Notes under the pieces: generated by a model | Seen by the model: only the letters and a program-made list of their open reading frames with translations | Told to the model about the DNA's origin: nothing | Databases searched by the model: none | Assembly: GCA_945872355.1 (NCBI GenBank) | Contig: CAMBZU010000033.1 | Span: 1 to 35,836 of the forward strand | DNA length: 35,836 nucleotides | Direction of reading: 5' to 3' | DNA from: Chitinophaga pinensis | Lineage (GTDB): Bacteria > Bacteroidota > Bacteroidia > UBA4408 | Position numbers and translations under genes: made by a program | In this document: positions 7,695-16,559 of the stretch, piece after piece | How the letters are laid out: each line of letters starts with the position of its first letter | Position numbering within the stretch: position 1 is the first letter of the stretch

Positions 7695-8453
7695 TTAGAA
7701 TTGTACTTCAAGTGTTTTGGTGTAATCGTAACCTATTTGAATAATTTCTTTGGCTTTTTTTATTTGAAACATCCCATAATTGGCCAATAGTGGTGGCTCA
7801 ATGAAAATGTCACAAAGGTGCTTTTTGTGTATAATATCTTTATGTAAAGCAACTGAAATACATTTATCAATAAGTGCTTTATAGTTCAACTCATTTTCAT
7901 TGTTTCCTAAAGGATTTGCGTGACAGCCAATAATTTTATAATTACTTGGACTAATGGCCTCCACCGCAAAATTATCGGAAATTCCACCATCAATGAGTAG
8001 TTTATCATCAATGCTGATAGGTTTGTAAATAAGCGGAATAGCGCTTGTAGCCAATAAAGCGGGAATTAAATCACCACTTCGAATATAATGGGGTTTTCCT
8101 TTTTTAATATCAGTAGTTGCAACTACCAATTCAATATTTAAATGATCAAAAGTAATATTGCCAAGATATTTTTGTAAATTACGTTTGATTGAATGTGGCT
8201 TAAAAAGGCCTAAATTGCCAGGATTAAAAGTTCTAATGCTGATAATATTGGTTTTTGATGCTATTGCTTCAATTTCATCGGCATGAAAACCTTTGGCAAT
8301 AAAAGCACCAATGATTGCGCCTGCGCTGGTACCTGCAATTATTTTAGGGTTAACATTTAGTTCGCACAAGGCTTTATAAATACCTATGTGAGATAAGCCT
8401 CTGGCTACACCACCTGATAAGACTAATGCTGCATCAATTGATTTAGAATGCAT
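7695..8453 (-). CDS. Patatin-like phospholipase (RssA type)
   Basis: A predicted serine lipid acyl hydrolase of 252 residues, about the size of short bacterial RssA-like patatins. The oxyanion loop is SGGVARG (13-19), the nucleophile elbow is GTSAG (41-45, Ser43), and the dyad aspartate is in DGG (155-157, Asp155). There is no signal peptide or membrane helix, so it is probably cytoplasmic. The start ATG at 8453 lies 50 nt after the dnaN stop. No promoter box is seen in that gap, which suggests read-through from dnaN. The substrate is unknown. Confidence 0.9.
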   Translation of the reverse strand: MHSKSIDAALVLSGGVARGLSHIGIYKALCELNVNPKIIAGTSAGAIIGAFIAKGFHADEIEAIASKTNIISIRTFNPGNLGLFKPHSIKRNLQKYLGNITFDHLNIELVVATTDIKKGKPHYIRSGDLIPALLATSAIPLIYKPISIDDKLLIDGGISDNFAVEAISPSNYKIIGCHANPLGNNENELNYKALIDKCISVALHKDIIHKKHLCDIFIEPPLLANYGMFQIKKAKEIIQIGYDYTKTLEVQF

Positions 8454-8503
8454 CTGTAATTAAATAGAATTCAGCATCTTTCAGAAGGCTCTAAAAGTGT
8501 TGA

Positions 8504-9625
8504 TTAAACATTTAACATCACAGGCATTACCAACATTAAAATTTCTTCGTTGGTATTTTCTCCGTTTACCGGCAATAATATTCCTGCACGGTTGGGCATG
8601 CTCATTTCTAAACAAACTTGCTCAGTTTCAAGGTTAGCCAACATTTCTTGTAAAAATTTGGAGTTAAATCCAATTTCCATGTCTTCACCTTTATAATCGC
8701 AGGTTAAACGCTCTGTTGCGGCATTGTTAAAATCATAATCTTCAGCAGACACATTAAGTTCACTGCCTGCAATCTTTAATCTTACTTGATGTGTAGTTTT
8801 GTTAGAATAAATAGATGCCGTTTTAACTGTTCTCAAAAAAGAAACCCTATCAATAATTAATTTATTTGGATTTTCTTTAGGGATCACAGCTTCGTAGTTA
8901 GGATATTTAGCATCAATTAATTTACAAGTTAATGAGAAATTCTCAAAACCAAAGAATATATTTTGTTTGTTAAATTCAATTTTTACTTCTTCGTTTACCG
9001 AAGCAGCAATATTTTTTAAAATGTTTAAAGGCTTTTTTGGCAGAATAAAAGAAGCTTCAATTGGTGATGTTAATCCGTTTCTGCGGTAGCGCACCAATTT
9101 ATGTGCATCAGTAGCAACTAAGGTAATATTATCTGTAGAAATTTGACAGAAAACACCGCTCATTGCGGGTCTTAAATCATCATTACCTGTTGCGAAAATT
9201 GTTTTATTGATACCTGTGGATAATAATTCTGAAGGCACTTGCATGGCACTTGCATCATCTATGCTTGGTGTTTTAGGAAATTCTTCACCATCAAAACCCG
9301 ATAATTTGAACTTACCTGTACCGCTCGAAATTTCAATTGCAAAAGTTTTGTTATCAATTAAAAATGAAAGTGGCATTTCTGCAAGCTCTTTTAAAGTATC
9401 CATTAATATTCTTGCTGGAATAGCTACTTTACCTTTTTCTTCGGCTTTAACAGGAATTTTAGTTGTTAAAGTGGTTTCTAAATCTGAGGATGAAACCGAC
9501 ATTTCATTTGTATCAATATCAAATAAAAAGTTAGTTAATATTGGCAATGGGTTATTGTTGTTGATAACACCACTGATATTTTGAAGTTGCTTAAGCAGGG
9601 TAGTACTTGAAACGATAAATTTCAT
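8504..9625 (-). CDS. dnaN: DNA polymerase III sliding clamp (beta subunit)
   Basis: The replicative processivity clamp, which encircles DNA and tethers polymerase III. The 373-residue chain matches the family length and opens with the typical MKFIVSSTTLLKQLQ. Further family features are LPILTNFLF near 28, DGEEFPKTP near 123, TDAHKLVRYR near 170, and a C-terminal MLVMPVML tail. I chose the ATG at 9625. The frame stays open to a TTG at 9655, but that TTG is the last part of a -7 promoter box (9653-9660), so translation from it is unlikely. The gene sits downstream of the DUF4340 gene with an 80-nt gap and its own promoter. It is not beside dnaA here. Confidence 0.95.
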   Translation of the reverse strand: MKFIVSSTTLLKQLQNISGVINNNNPLPILTNFLFDIDTNEMSVSSSDLETTLTTKIPVKAEEKGKVAIPARILMDTLKELAEMPLSFLIDNKTFAIEISSGTGKFKLSGFDGEEFPKTPSIDDASAMQVPSELLSTGINKTIFATGNDDLRPAMSGVFCQISTDNITLVATDAHKLVRYRRNGLTSPIEASFILPKKPLNILKNIAASVNEEVKIEFNKQNIFFGFENFSLTCKLIDAKYPNYEAVIPKENPNKLIIDRVSFLRTVKTASIYSNKTTHQVRLKIAGSELNVSAEDYDFNNAATERLTCDYKGEDMEIGFNSKFLQEMLANLETEQVCLEMSMPNRAGILLPVNGENTNEEILMLVMPVMLNV

Positions 9626-9652
9626 TTGTTTTAATTTTAAATTTTGAATGGG

Positions 9653-9660
9653 CAAAAATA
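9653..9660 (-). promoter_or_regulatory. Candidate -7 box for dnaN
   Basis: The minus strand reads TATTTTTG, an exact TAnnTTTG match, 27 nt upstream of the ATG at 9625. This leaves a leader of about 20 nt. No -33 TTG is seen at the standard distance. The box explains why a TTG-initiated extension of dnaN should not be used. Confidence 0.5.
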
Positions 9661-9705
9661 AACTAAAGATTGACTTTTATGCGCCACCCTCATAACTAAT
9701 TTTAA

Positions 9706-10740
9706 TTATTTTTTAACAAAATGACTCGTACTTGGCGCAAAATAGTCTACAGGCACCATTAAGTTATCAAAAACAAAGTTTTGAAGCAGCAATAAGTCTT
9801 TTTTGTCATTATTGATGATGCCATAAAATCTATCAACATCAACATCCATTAATTTTCCGTTCATGTCGAATGTTTCGGCAATTAACTTTTTAGTAAAGCA
9901 CTTTAGTTCTTTAGTATTTCCAACAGTTGGAACAATGGTGAATATGCTTCTTGGCTTCGAATTTAAAATAGAATCCTTTCTTTCGGGCTCAATATCTTTT
10001 ACATAGCCTTCGCAGTTGATATTATAAAATTGGGTTAAAAATTCTCGTGCTTTTAAAGTGTCAAATTGTTTAATTTCATTACCTATATAATCTTTAATGC
10101 TAATGTTGCCCTTATCTTGATTTAATTCCCATGAAATTGTTGGATTTTGGGTATTAACATATTTGATGTTTTTAATATCATTTGCTCTGTAGCGATAAAA
10201 TGCTGTTGAGCGCCACAACTCTGGCATTGCATAGTATCTTGGATATAAATAACCTTCAAAGCCTGGGATATGCATAATAAAGGGCGCTGATGAGTTTTCA
10301 ATCATCATATAGTTGCCCATAAAATCTTCTGTAGTACCTCCTACATAATAGGTTTTAACCAATTGTCCTTTTTGATAAATTTCTACCTTGGTGCTTTTTA
10401 CAGCAAGTTTTTTCACCACATTGTTAAAGGAAGCTCTACCCACAGGCGCTTTTACTCTAATTTGTGTAATTGTTTCAAGCAAGATTTTAATAGCATCAGG
10501 GCGCGCTTCAAAGTTTTTATTCACCATCCATAAATTAGTGGCTTTGCGCTCTAAAAGCAATTTATAACCATCTTTATCTGATAAAAATATTTTGTCGATG
10601 GCAGCTGTATCATTCACTGCAAAGTCTGAAAGCTCCTCTTTTAAAGTGCTATTCTGGTATTTTGTGACTAAAAAAACTGCTGTCACGGCTAAAATACTCA
10701 TCAACAATATTGAAAGTGTATTTTTTGTGCTTTTTGTCAT
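9706..10740 (-). CDS. DUF4340 protein, partner of GldG
   Basis: This 344-residue protein has an N-terminal membrane helix (about 7-25) and a long periplasmic part with the DUF4340 pattern: LLERKATNLWMVN near 60-72, a YVGGTTEDFMGNYM stretch near 131-144, and the PELWRS motif near 178. DUF4340 genes commonly follow GldG-like ABC-2 auxiliary genes in Bacteroidota and other bacteria. The start lies 13 nt after the gldG stop, so it is the third gene of a gldF-gldG-DUF4340 operon. It probably works in the same envelope ABC complex; its molecular role is unknown. Confidence 0.8.
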   Translation of the reverse strand: MTKSTKNTLSILLMSILAVTAVFLVTKYQNSTLKEELSDFAVNDTAAIDKIFLSDKDGYKLLLERKATNLWMVNKNFEARPDAIKILLETITQIRVKAPVGRASFNNVVKKLAVKSTKVEIYQKGQLVKTYYVGGTTEDFMGNYMMIENSSAPFIMHIPGFEGYLYPRYYAMPELWRSTAFYRYRANDIKNIKYVNTQNPTISWELNQDKGNISIKDYIGNEIKQFDTLKAREFLTQFYNINCEGYVKDIEPERKDSILNSKPRSIFTIVPTVGNTKELKCFTKKLIAETFDMNGKLMDVDVDRFYGIINNDKKDLLLLQNFVFDNLMVPVDYFAPSTSHFVKK

Positions 10741-10753
10741 CTTGATGTAATTT

Positions 10754-12469
10754 TTAGTTGATATGGTTTGAGCTATCTATTTTTGAAGCATACTTTTTTT
10801 GACGCAACCAGCCTGCAAATAAACCATAAAGGATTACTAAAAAAATTGGACTTAAAATACAAATGAGTTGCCATTTTAGTTTACTTTCTTGTATCACAGT
10901 TTTATTTAAAAGTCTAATTTGAATATCTCTGGTGCGCACTGCAATAAGGCCTGAATCATCCAATAAATAATTCATACAGTTCATAATAAAATTTTTATTT
11001 CCAAATTGTTGTTGCGTGTATCTGTCGTAACCCAGCGGGAAAACTTTGCCAGTGCTGCTTTGAACTTGGTTTCTTATCACATCACCATCAGCAACTACAA
11101 TCATGGCTGTTTTAATTCCATTGGCTTTAAAAGCAAGTTCCTCTGAATTAGCAACAATTGGTACAATTCTATTTTTAAATATTGATTCGAATGCGCCTTC
11201 TAAAAGCACAGCCAATGGTATATTTTTTCGATAATATTCTTTTGGATTTGGTTCTTTCTTTAAAATGGCCAAATCAATTCTTGCAGGCGTGTTGATGCTG
11301 CGCGAATATTGTGAGCTTGCAAGTAAAATTGTTTTCTTAATTTCTTTGTTGTTTAAGGTATCAATACTGCTGGCAAACTCAAACTTAACAGCATTTAAAT
11401 TTTTTACAATTGGATGATCACAAAATGGGAATGCAACCGGAAAATATACCCAAGGGTAAAATTTATGTTGTGGTTGATTGCCTTGATATCCGGCCAATAT
11501 TGGAATTGGTGCTGATTGCGCATCTAAAACCAAATTGGTATTTAATCTAACACCATATTTAAAAAGGATGTCCTCTATGTTGATTGGATTAGCTAAACCT
11601 AAAGTTACATTGTTTTTGGTTAAACTATCCATACTGGCCATTACAGGATCAATCAACCATAACATTTTACCACCTTTCATCACAAATTGATCAATAATAT
11701 ATTTGTCTTTTTCATTAAAGGCACTGTCGGGTTTGGCAACAATTGCCGCTTTAAATCCTCTTAAAGAAAACAATTGATTGTTTAATCTTACACGCTCTAC
11801 TACATAATATTCTTCGAGGGCTTTTGTAATATCTTCAAGTTTTTTTCCATCAAGTTCTCCATGTCCTTCAATAATAGCAATTTTTGCTTTTTCTTTGGTT
11901 GTTAATTTTAAGATGGTACTTGCAAATTCGAACTCAAGATTTTCTATTGAAGCATTCAGCACTTCTTCTTCGGCCATGGCAACTTGGTTTTTTAGCAGTT
12001 GCATTGGAAAAGTTTTTTCGTGGTAGGTAACCAAAGCACCTGGAAAAATAAGTTGATTTTGCTCCCCATTTTCTGTCTTTACTTGCAATGAAGTTGGCAA
12101 TAATCCATCTTTATATAGTTGCTCGTAAACTTCGGTATTCTTTCTAATATCTTCATTTTGCGAAGGATTTATAAAAGTATACTGAATATTGTCGCCTGCA
12201 TAAGCTCTAAATTCGTCAAGCATTTCTTTGGTTTCACTTCTTAATCTTTTGAAACCTGCGGGAAATTCACCTTCTAGGTAAACTTTAAAATAAACTACAT
12301 CATCTAAATCAGTAAGTAGTTTTTTTGTTGCGTTAGATAAACTGTATCTTTTTTCGGCTGTTAAATCAAAACGATGAAATATAAAGTTGCCAATAATATT
12401 AAGCAATATTACAATGGCCACACCGGTAAAAAGTTGTAAGTAACTGTTGAATTTATTTTTGTTTTTCAT
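10754..12469 (-). CDS. gldG: Gliding-associated ABC transporter auxiliary component GldG
   Basis: The 571-residue protein has one N-terminal helix (about 12-31), a large periplasmic domain and a C-terminal helix (about 533-552). Recognisable family features are LTAEKRYSLS near 36-45 right after the first helix, FINPSQNED near 99, the IIEGHGELDGK block near 199, and the WLIDPV strand near 272. GldG works with the GldF permease and the GldA ATPase in an ABC complex required for gliding in Flavobacterium johnsoniae. Homologues are also found in non-gliding Bacteroidota, so gliding is not proven. It is 16 nt downstream of gldF. No ATPase gene is adjacent. Confidence 0.88.
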   Translation of the reverse strand: MKNKNKFNSYLQLFTGVAIVILLNIIGNFIFHRFDLTAEKRYSLSNATKKLLTDLDDVVYFKVYLEGEFPAGFKRLRSETKEMLDEFRAYAGDNIQYTFINPSQNEDIRKNTEVYEQLYKDGLLPTSLQVKTENGEQNQLIFPGALVTYHEKTFPMQLLKNQVAMAEEEVLNASIENLEFEFASTILKLTTKEKAKIAIIEGHGELDGKKLEDITKALEEYYVVERVRLNNQLFSLRGFKAAIVAKPDSAFNEKDKYIIDQFVMKGGKMLWLIDPVMASMDSLTKNNVTLGLANPINIEDILFKYGVRLNTNLVLDAQSAPIPILAGYQGNQPQHKFYPWVYFPVAFPFCDHPIVKNLNAVKFEFASSIDTLNNKEIKKTILLASSQYSRSINTPARIDLAILKKEPNPKEYYRKNIPLAVLLEGAFESIFKNRIVPIVANSEELAFKANGIKTAMIVVADGDVIRNQVQSSTGKVFPLGYDRYTQQQFGNKNFIMNCMNYLLDDSGLIAVRTRDIQIRLLNKTVIQESKLKWQLICILSPIFLVILYGLFAGWLRQKKYASKIDSSNHIN

Positions 12470-12485
12470 ACTACTTGCTTTACAA

Positions 12486-13217
12486 TTACCATTTTCTGCT
12501 TTCTAGCGATGTTTTAGCCATCAAAATAAAAATGGCTGAAAGACCAATAAAGTAAATAATATCTCTTGTATCAATTACGCCTCTGCTCATACTTATATAA
12601 TGTTGACTGACGCCTAAGCTGCCAATGATGTTGTCTATTCCTTTAAAAAGTTGTAAACTACTAAAAGAATCGAAGCCTTGATATACTATAAAACAAAGGA
12701 AAAGCGATACGATAAATGATATGACTTGATTATCGGTAATGCTTGAAGCAAAAATTCCAATGGAAACAAAGGCCGAAGCTAAAAACACCAAGCCAATGTA
12801 TGAACCATTTGTAGCGCCCACATCAATATTTCCGACAGGATTTCCCAATTGATAAACTGCAAAATAATACAATAGGGTTGGGGCAATGCTAAAAATAACG
12901 AGTACTATTCCGGCAAGGTATTTTGATAAGATGATATCTAAATCAGTAAGTGGTTTTGTAAGCAAGAGTTCAATGGTGCCACTTTTTTTTTCATCAGCAA
13001 AACTGCGCATGGTAATGGCTGGTATTAAAAATAAATATACCCAGGGCGCAATCATAAATAAGCCATCTAAAGAAGAGTAGCCGTTATCGAGCACATTAAA
13101 TTCACCCGGAAAAACCCATAGAAACAGGCTCACGATCAACAAAAAAACGATGATCACAACATAGCCTAAAACTGAGCTCAAAAAACTTTTGACTTCTTTT
13201 TTTAGTAAGGAATACAT
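12486..13217 (-). CDS. gldF: ABC-2 type permease GldF
   Basis: A 243-residue integral membrane protein with about six helices. The family motif MRSFADEKKSGTIELLLT (about 70-87) lies in the cytoplasmic loop, followed by KPLTDLDIILSKYL. It is the membrane permease of the GldA-GldF-GldG ABC complex. It is directly followed by gldG and DUF4340, which supports the assignment. It starts 84 nt downstream of the recN stop, and a near-consensus -7 box lies in that gap. Confidence 0.9.
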   Translation of the reverse strand: MYSLLKKEVKSFLSSVLGYVVIIVFLLIVSLFLWVFPGEFNVLDNGYSSLDGLFMIAPWVYLFLIPAITMRSFADEKKSGTIELLLTKPLTDLDIILSKYLAGIVLVIFSIAPTLLYYFAVYQLGNPVGNIDVGATNGSYIGLVFLASAFVSIGIFASSITDNQVISFIVSLFLCFIVYQGFDSFSSLQLFKGIDNIIGSLGVSQHYISMSRGVIDTRDIIYFIGLSAIFILMAKTSLESRKW

Positions 13218-13251
13218 TAAATAGCTTTATTGAAATTTATCATGCAGAGGG

Positions 13252-13259
13252 CGAAAGTA
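13252..13259 (-). promoter_or_regulatory. Candidate -7 box for the gldF operon
   Basis: The minus strand reads TACTTTCG, one mismatch from TAnnTTTG, 34 nt upstream of the gldF ATG. It lies in the only gap between recN and gldF. No -33 TTG at about 20 nt is visible, so confidence is modest. Confidence 0.35.
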
Positions 13260-13300
13260 AAAAGACTTGCCGGCTTTTGAATTAAAATTTGTTAACATAG

Positions 13301-14980
13301 TTATTGTTTCACGGTTTTCTTATTTGAAAACCCGAGTAATTCTTTGGCATTGCTTATGGCCGCTGCACTCATTTTTTCACTACTCAACATCTTCGCAATT
13401 TCATGAACACGCTCCTCTTGGTTTAAAATTTTTATGTGTGAACTTGTAATATCCTTATCGTTATTCTTGTAAACATACCAATGCTGATTGCCTTTACTTG
13501 CAATTTGAGGCAAATGTGTAATGCTAATTACTTGAAGGTGATTGGCCAAATCTTTTAAAATAAGCGCCATTTTAGCTGCCACATCGCCCGATACACCCGT
13601 GTCAATTTCATCGAACAAAATTGAAGGAAGTGTTTTTTCCTTTGCAATCAGTGATTTAATTGCCAACATAATTCTTGATAATTCGCCACCAGAAGCTACT
13701 TTTTGAAGCGCCGAAGGTGCAACACCTTTATTGGCACTAAACAAAAATATAACTTCATCGCAACCTTTGTATGTAAAGTGATTGAGTTTGTTTAACTGAA
13801 TTTTAAATTGTGTATTAGGCATGCCTAATTGTTGCAAGATGCTGGTTACTTCTTTTTCAAAGGAAGGAATTTTGCCACTGCGCTGCTTACTAAGTAAAGC
13901 AGCCTTTTCGGTTAAATTATTTTCAATTTCTTGGATTTTAATTTTTAGTTTTTCAATTTCATCAGCCACATTATCAACACCAGCAATTTTAGTTTCAAAG
14001 CTTAGTTTTAATTCATAAAGTGCTGTTTCATCATTTACTTGATGTTTTCGCATTAAGCGTTCTGCACTGCTTATGCGCTCATTTAAAAAATTCAATCTAT
14101 CAGGATCAAAATTTACTTGTTCAAGTTTAATATCTATTTCCTGGGCTATATCCTTTAATTCAATGATGCTGCTTTGCAAACGTTTTTGTAATTCGTTGAG
14201 ATCGCTATCATAACGGGCAATTGATGCAATGGCATTTTTGCTCTCATTTAATTGAGCAATGGTATTTCCTTCTTCTTCAGCCATTATATTATTGGCCTTT
14301 GAGAGGTTTAATTTTATTTCTTCGGCATGTGTAATGATTGCCAATTCAGCCTTGAGCGCTTTAATTTCATCTTTTTTAAGATTTAAGTCATCAATTTCTT
14401 GCCACTGAAATTGAAAATAATCAAAGTCTTTCCGCAATTGATTTTCATATTCAATTTTTTCGAGCAGTTTTTTCTGCTCCTCTTTATATTGATCAAAATC
14501 TAATTTGTATTCATCAACAGCTGATTCAAGCTTGGCCACAATATCCAAGTTATTTAATTGACTGGCTTTTTCATTTATTTCTAATGATTGGTGCTGCGAG
14601 TGAATGTCGATTAAATATTGAGAAAGTTCCTTTAATAGGCCAAGGTTTACAGGGGTATCATTTACAAATGCCCTGGTTTTTCCATTGCTATTAATTTCTC
14701 TTCTGATAATACTTTTCTTAGTGAAATCGAGGTCGTTTTCTTCAAAAAATGCCTTAAGGTTTAGGTTGCTGATGTCGAATTCAGCTTCCACGATACACTT
14801 GTTTTCTTTATTTAATAATACAGCTGTGTCGGCTCTTTGGCCAGCAATTAGGTTTAAAGCCCCAAGTAATATCGATTTTCCTGCGCCTGTTTCTCCTGTA
14901 ATAATGGTAAACCCCTTTTCAAAAGTGATTTCTAAATCACTTATTAATGCGTAGTTCTTAATGTGCAAAGAGGTAATCAT
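13301..14980 (-). CDS. recN: DNA repair protein RecN
   Basis: An SMC-like ATPase that acts at double-strand breaks in the cytosol. The 559-residue chain opens with MITSLHIKNYALI and has Walker A GETGAGKS (29-36). Long coiled-coil arms run from about 160 to 360, then come the signature ASGGELSR near 428 and Walker B SILFDEIDTG near 455. Length is normal for the family. I chose the ATG at 14980. The frame opens further to a TTG at 15004, but that TTG is the end of a -7 box (15002-15009). No LexA-like operator is evident to me. The upstream region 15005-15255 is shared with the divergent GWxTD gene. Confidence 0.95.
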   Translation of the reverse strand: MITSLHIKNYALISDLEITFEKGFTIITGETGAGKSILLGALNLIAGQRADTAVLLNKENKCIVEAEFDISNLNLKAFFEENDLDFTKKSIIRREINSNGKTRAFVNDTPVNLGLLKELSQYLIDIHSQHQSLEINEKASQLNNLDIVAKLESAVDEYKLDFDQYKEEQKKLLEKIEYENQLRKDFDYFQFQWQEIDDLNLKKDEIKALKAELAIITHAEEIKLNLSKANNIMAEEEGNTIAQLNESKNAIASIARYDSDLNELQKRLQSSIIELKDIAQEIDIKLEQVNFDPDRLNFLNERISSAERLMRKHQVNDETALYELKLSFETKIAGVDNVADEIEKLKIKIQEIENNLTEKAALLSKQRSGKIPSFEKEVTSILQQLGMPNTQFKIQLNKLNHFTYKGCDEVIFLFSANKGVAPSALQKVASGGELSRIMLAIKSLIAKEKTLPSILFDEIDTGVSGDVAAKMALILKDLANHLQVISITHLPQIASKGNQHWYVYKNNDKDITSSHIKILNQEERVHEIAKMLSSEKMSAAAISNAKELLGFSNKKTVKQ

Positions 14981-15001
14981 AAATCTGTTTTTTTTTGATG
15001 A

Positions 15002-15009
15002 CAAATGTA
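15002..15009 (-). promoter_or_regulatory. Candidate -7 box for recN
   Basis: The minus strand reads TACATTTG, an exact TAnnTTTG match, 21 nt before the ATG at 14980. This leaves a leader of about 15 nt. No -33 TTG is seen at the expected distance. Confidence 0.5.
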
Positions 15010-15052
15010 ATATATAGAAGTAATACTATGTTGCCTATTAATTAATCTTCTC

Positions 15053-15069
15053 AATCATTTTTAATGATT
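15053..15069. repeat. Small dyad AATCATT-TTT-AATGATT in a divergent promoter region
   Basis: Perfect 7-bp arms with a 3-nt centre lie between divergently transcribed recN and the GWxTD gene. With no gene ending here, a terminator role is unlikely and an operator is possible. The rest of 15010-15255 is AT-rich, and I see no further gene or clear promoter for the rightward gene. Confidence 0.3.
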
Positions 15070-15255
15070 TATTTTACCTCAACAAAGTTATTAAATAAGT
15101 TGCTTTTAAAATGCAATTCAAATTATGATATTGGTGAATGAATAAATTTATCTTAAGCTCTCTTTTATAGCAAGGTTATCCTTCACAAAAAAAAATACCA
15201 AAAAAAATATAAATTGCCAATAAGTTTATATTAATAATACTATTTTTACAATCTT

Positions 15256-16548
15256 ATGATTTTTAAAAAAATAAGATCAACTGCCTTATTCGTTTACAGT
15301 GCTTTTTTAATTGCAAATTTTGGATGTAATACAACCAACAAAATTTCCAATCAAAATCTGTCATTTTCATACCGTAAAAGTGAGAACATATTGCATCCAC
15401 TTTTTACTGTGCAGCATGTGAATGCGCAAACATCATACATTCATTTCTCAATAAGTACTTCTGAATTACTTTATGTAAAGTCGGGCGAAAGTAAATTATT
15501 TACAGCAAGGGTGGCTCTAACTTATCGCTTATTGCCTTCTTACGATGCAAAAGTTGCAATTGATACTGGTAGTGTATTGGTTATTGATAAAGATTTTTCA
15601 GAAAAAGCCTCCTTATTAATTGCCAAAACTGCATTTAATGCTGTTTATCCAAATAACTATGTGCTAGAATTGGTGGTACAAGATTTAAATAGAAACATCA
15701 GTTCAAAAAGCATTTTAAATATTTATAAAAGTTCATTTCAAACGGCTCAAAATTTTTTATTGACCGACACAGCTTATAATCAACCTATTTTTAGAAATGT
15801 GATAAGAAAAGATGAAACGGTGAACTTAAATTATACAGGTGGAATAAAGCAGTCAAAACTTTATGTGAGGTATTATAACCGACAATTCCCATTGCCTGCA
15901 CCCGCATTTAGCTCTTATACACCTAAATCATTTGATTATGCTGCTGATAGTGTATTTTCTTTAGCCATGGATACTTCAGGCTTGGCCAGTATTCGCTTTG
16001 AGAAATTAGGTTTCTACCATATTCAAATAGATACTACTGTAAAAGATGGTTTTACAATTTATAGATTTAATGAAGAGTTTCCGTATTTAACAGCCAGCGA
16101 GCAATTGGTTCCAATTTTAAGGTTTATAACCACTCGCCAAGAATATGAAGATTTAATGAATCAAGCTGATAAGAAAAAAGCAATTGATGATTTTTGGCAA
16201 AGAAATGGCGGTAATAATGAGCGCGCAAAATCAATCTTAAAGGTATATTACACAAGAGCGCAAGAGGCTAATCTTTATTTTACCTCCTATTGCGAAGGCT
16301 GGAAGTCGGATAGAGGTTTGATTTATACAATATTTGGTCAGCCCAACACTTTATATAAACAAGAAAATTCAGAAACTTGGGTTTATGGAGAAGACGCCAG
16401 TTACAAGTCGCTTTCTTTTGTTTTTGTTAAAGTAATTAATCCTTTTTCAGAAAACGATTTTCAACTCAACCGTTCAGATATGTTTAAAGATGAGTGGTAT
16501 AAAGGAGTAGATGCGTGGAGGCAAGGTAGGGCATATAACGAACATTAA
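15256..16548 (+). CDS. GWxTD domain-containing lipoprotein
   Basis: A 430-residue predicted lipoprotein. The N-terminal signal ends in NFGC, with Cys24 as the lipidation site. The C-terminal third carries the Bacteroidota GWxTD domain: an ILKVYYTRAQEAN helix, then EGWKSDRG, where serine replaces the usual threonine (GWKSD), then YTIFGQPN and ETWVYG. The middle is beta-rich and unassigned. Function of the family is unknown; these proteins are common in Bacteroidota envelopes. The rlmB-type gene starts 11 nt downstream, so the two are probably cotranscribed. Confidence 0.82.
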   Translation: MIFKKIRSTALFVYSAFLIANFGCNTTNKISNQNLSFSYRKSENILHPLFTVQHVNAQTSYIHFSISTSELLYVKSGESKLFTARVALTYRLLPSYDAKVAIDTGSVLVIDKDFSEKASLLIAKTAFNAVYPNNYVLELVVQDLNRNISSKSILNIYKSSFQTAQNFLLTDTAYNQPIFRNVIRKDETVNLNYTGGIKQSKLYVRYYNRQFPLPAPAFSSYTPKSFDYAADSVFSLAMDTSGLASIRFEKLGFYHIQIDTTVKDGFTIYRFNEEFPYLTASEQLVPILRFITTRQEYEDLMNQADKKKAIDDFWQRNGGNNERAKSILKVYYTRAQEANLYFTSYCEGWKSDRGLIYTIFGQPNTLYKQENSETWVYGEDASYKSLSFVFVKVINPFSENDFQLNRSDMFKDEWYKGVDAWRQGRAYNEH

Positions 16549-16559
16549 ATTTTATTATT

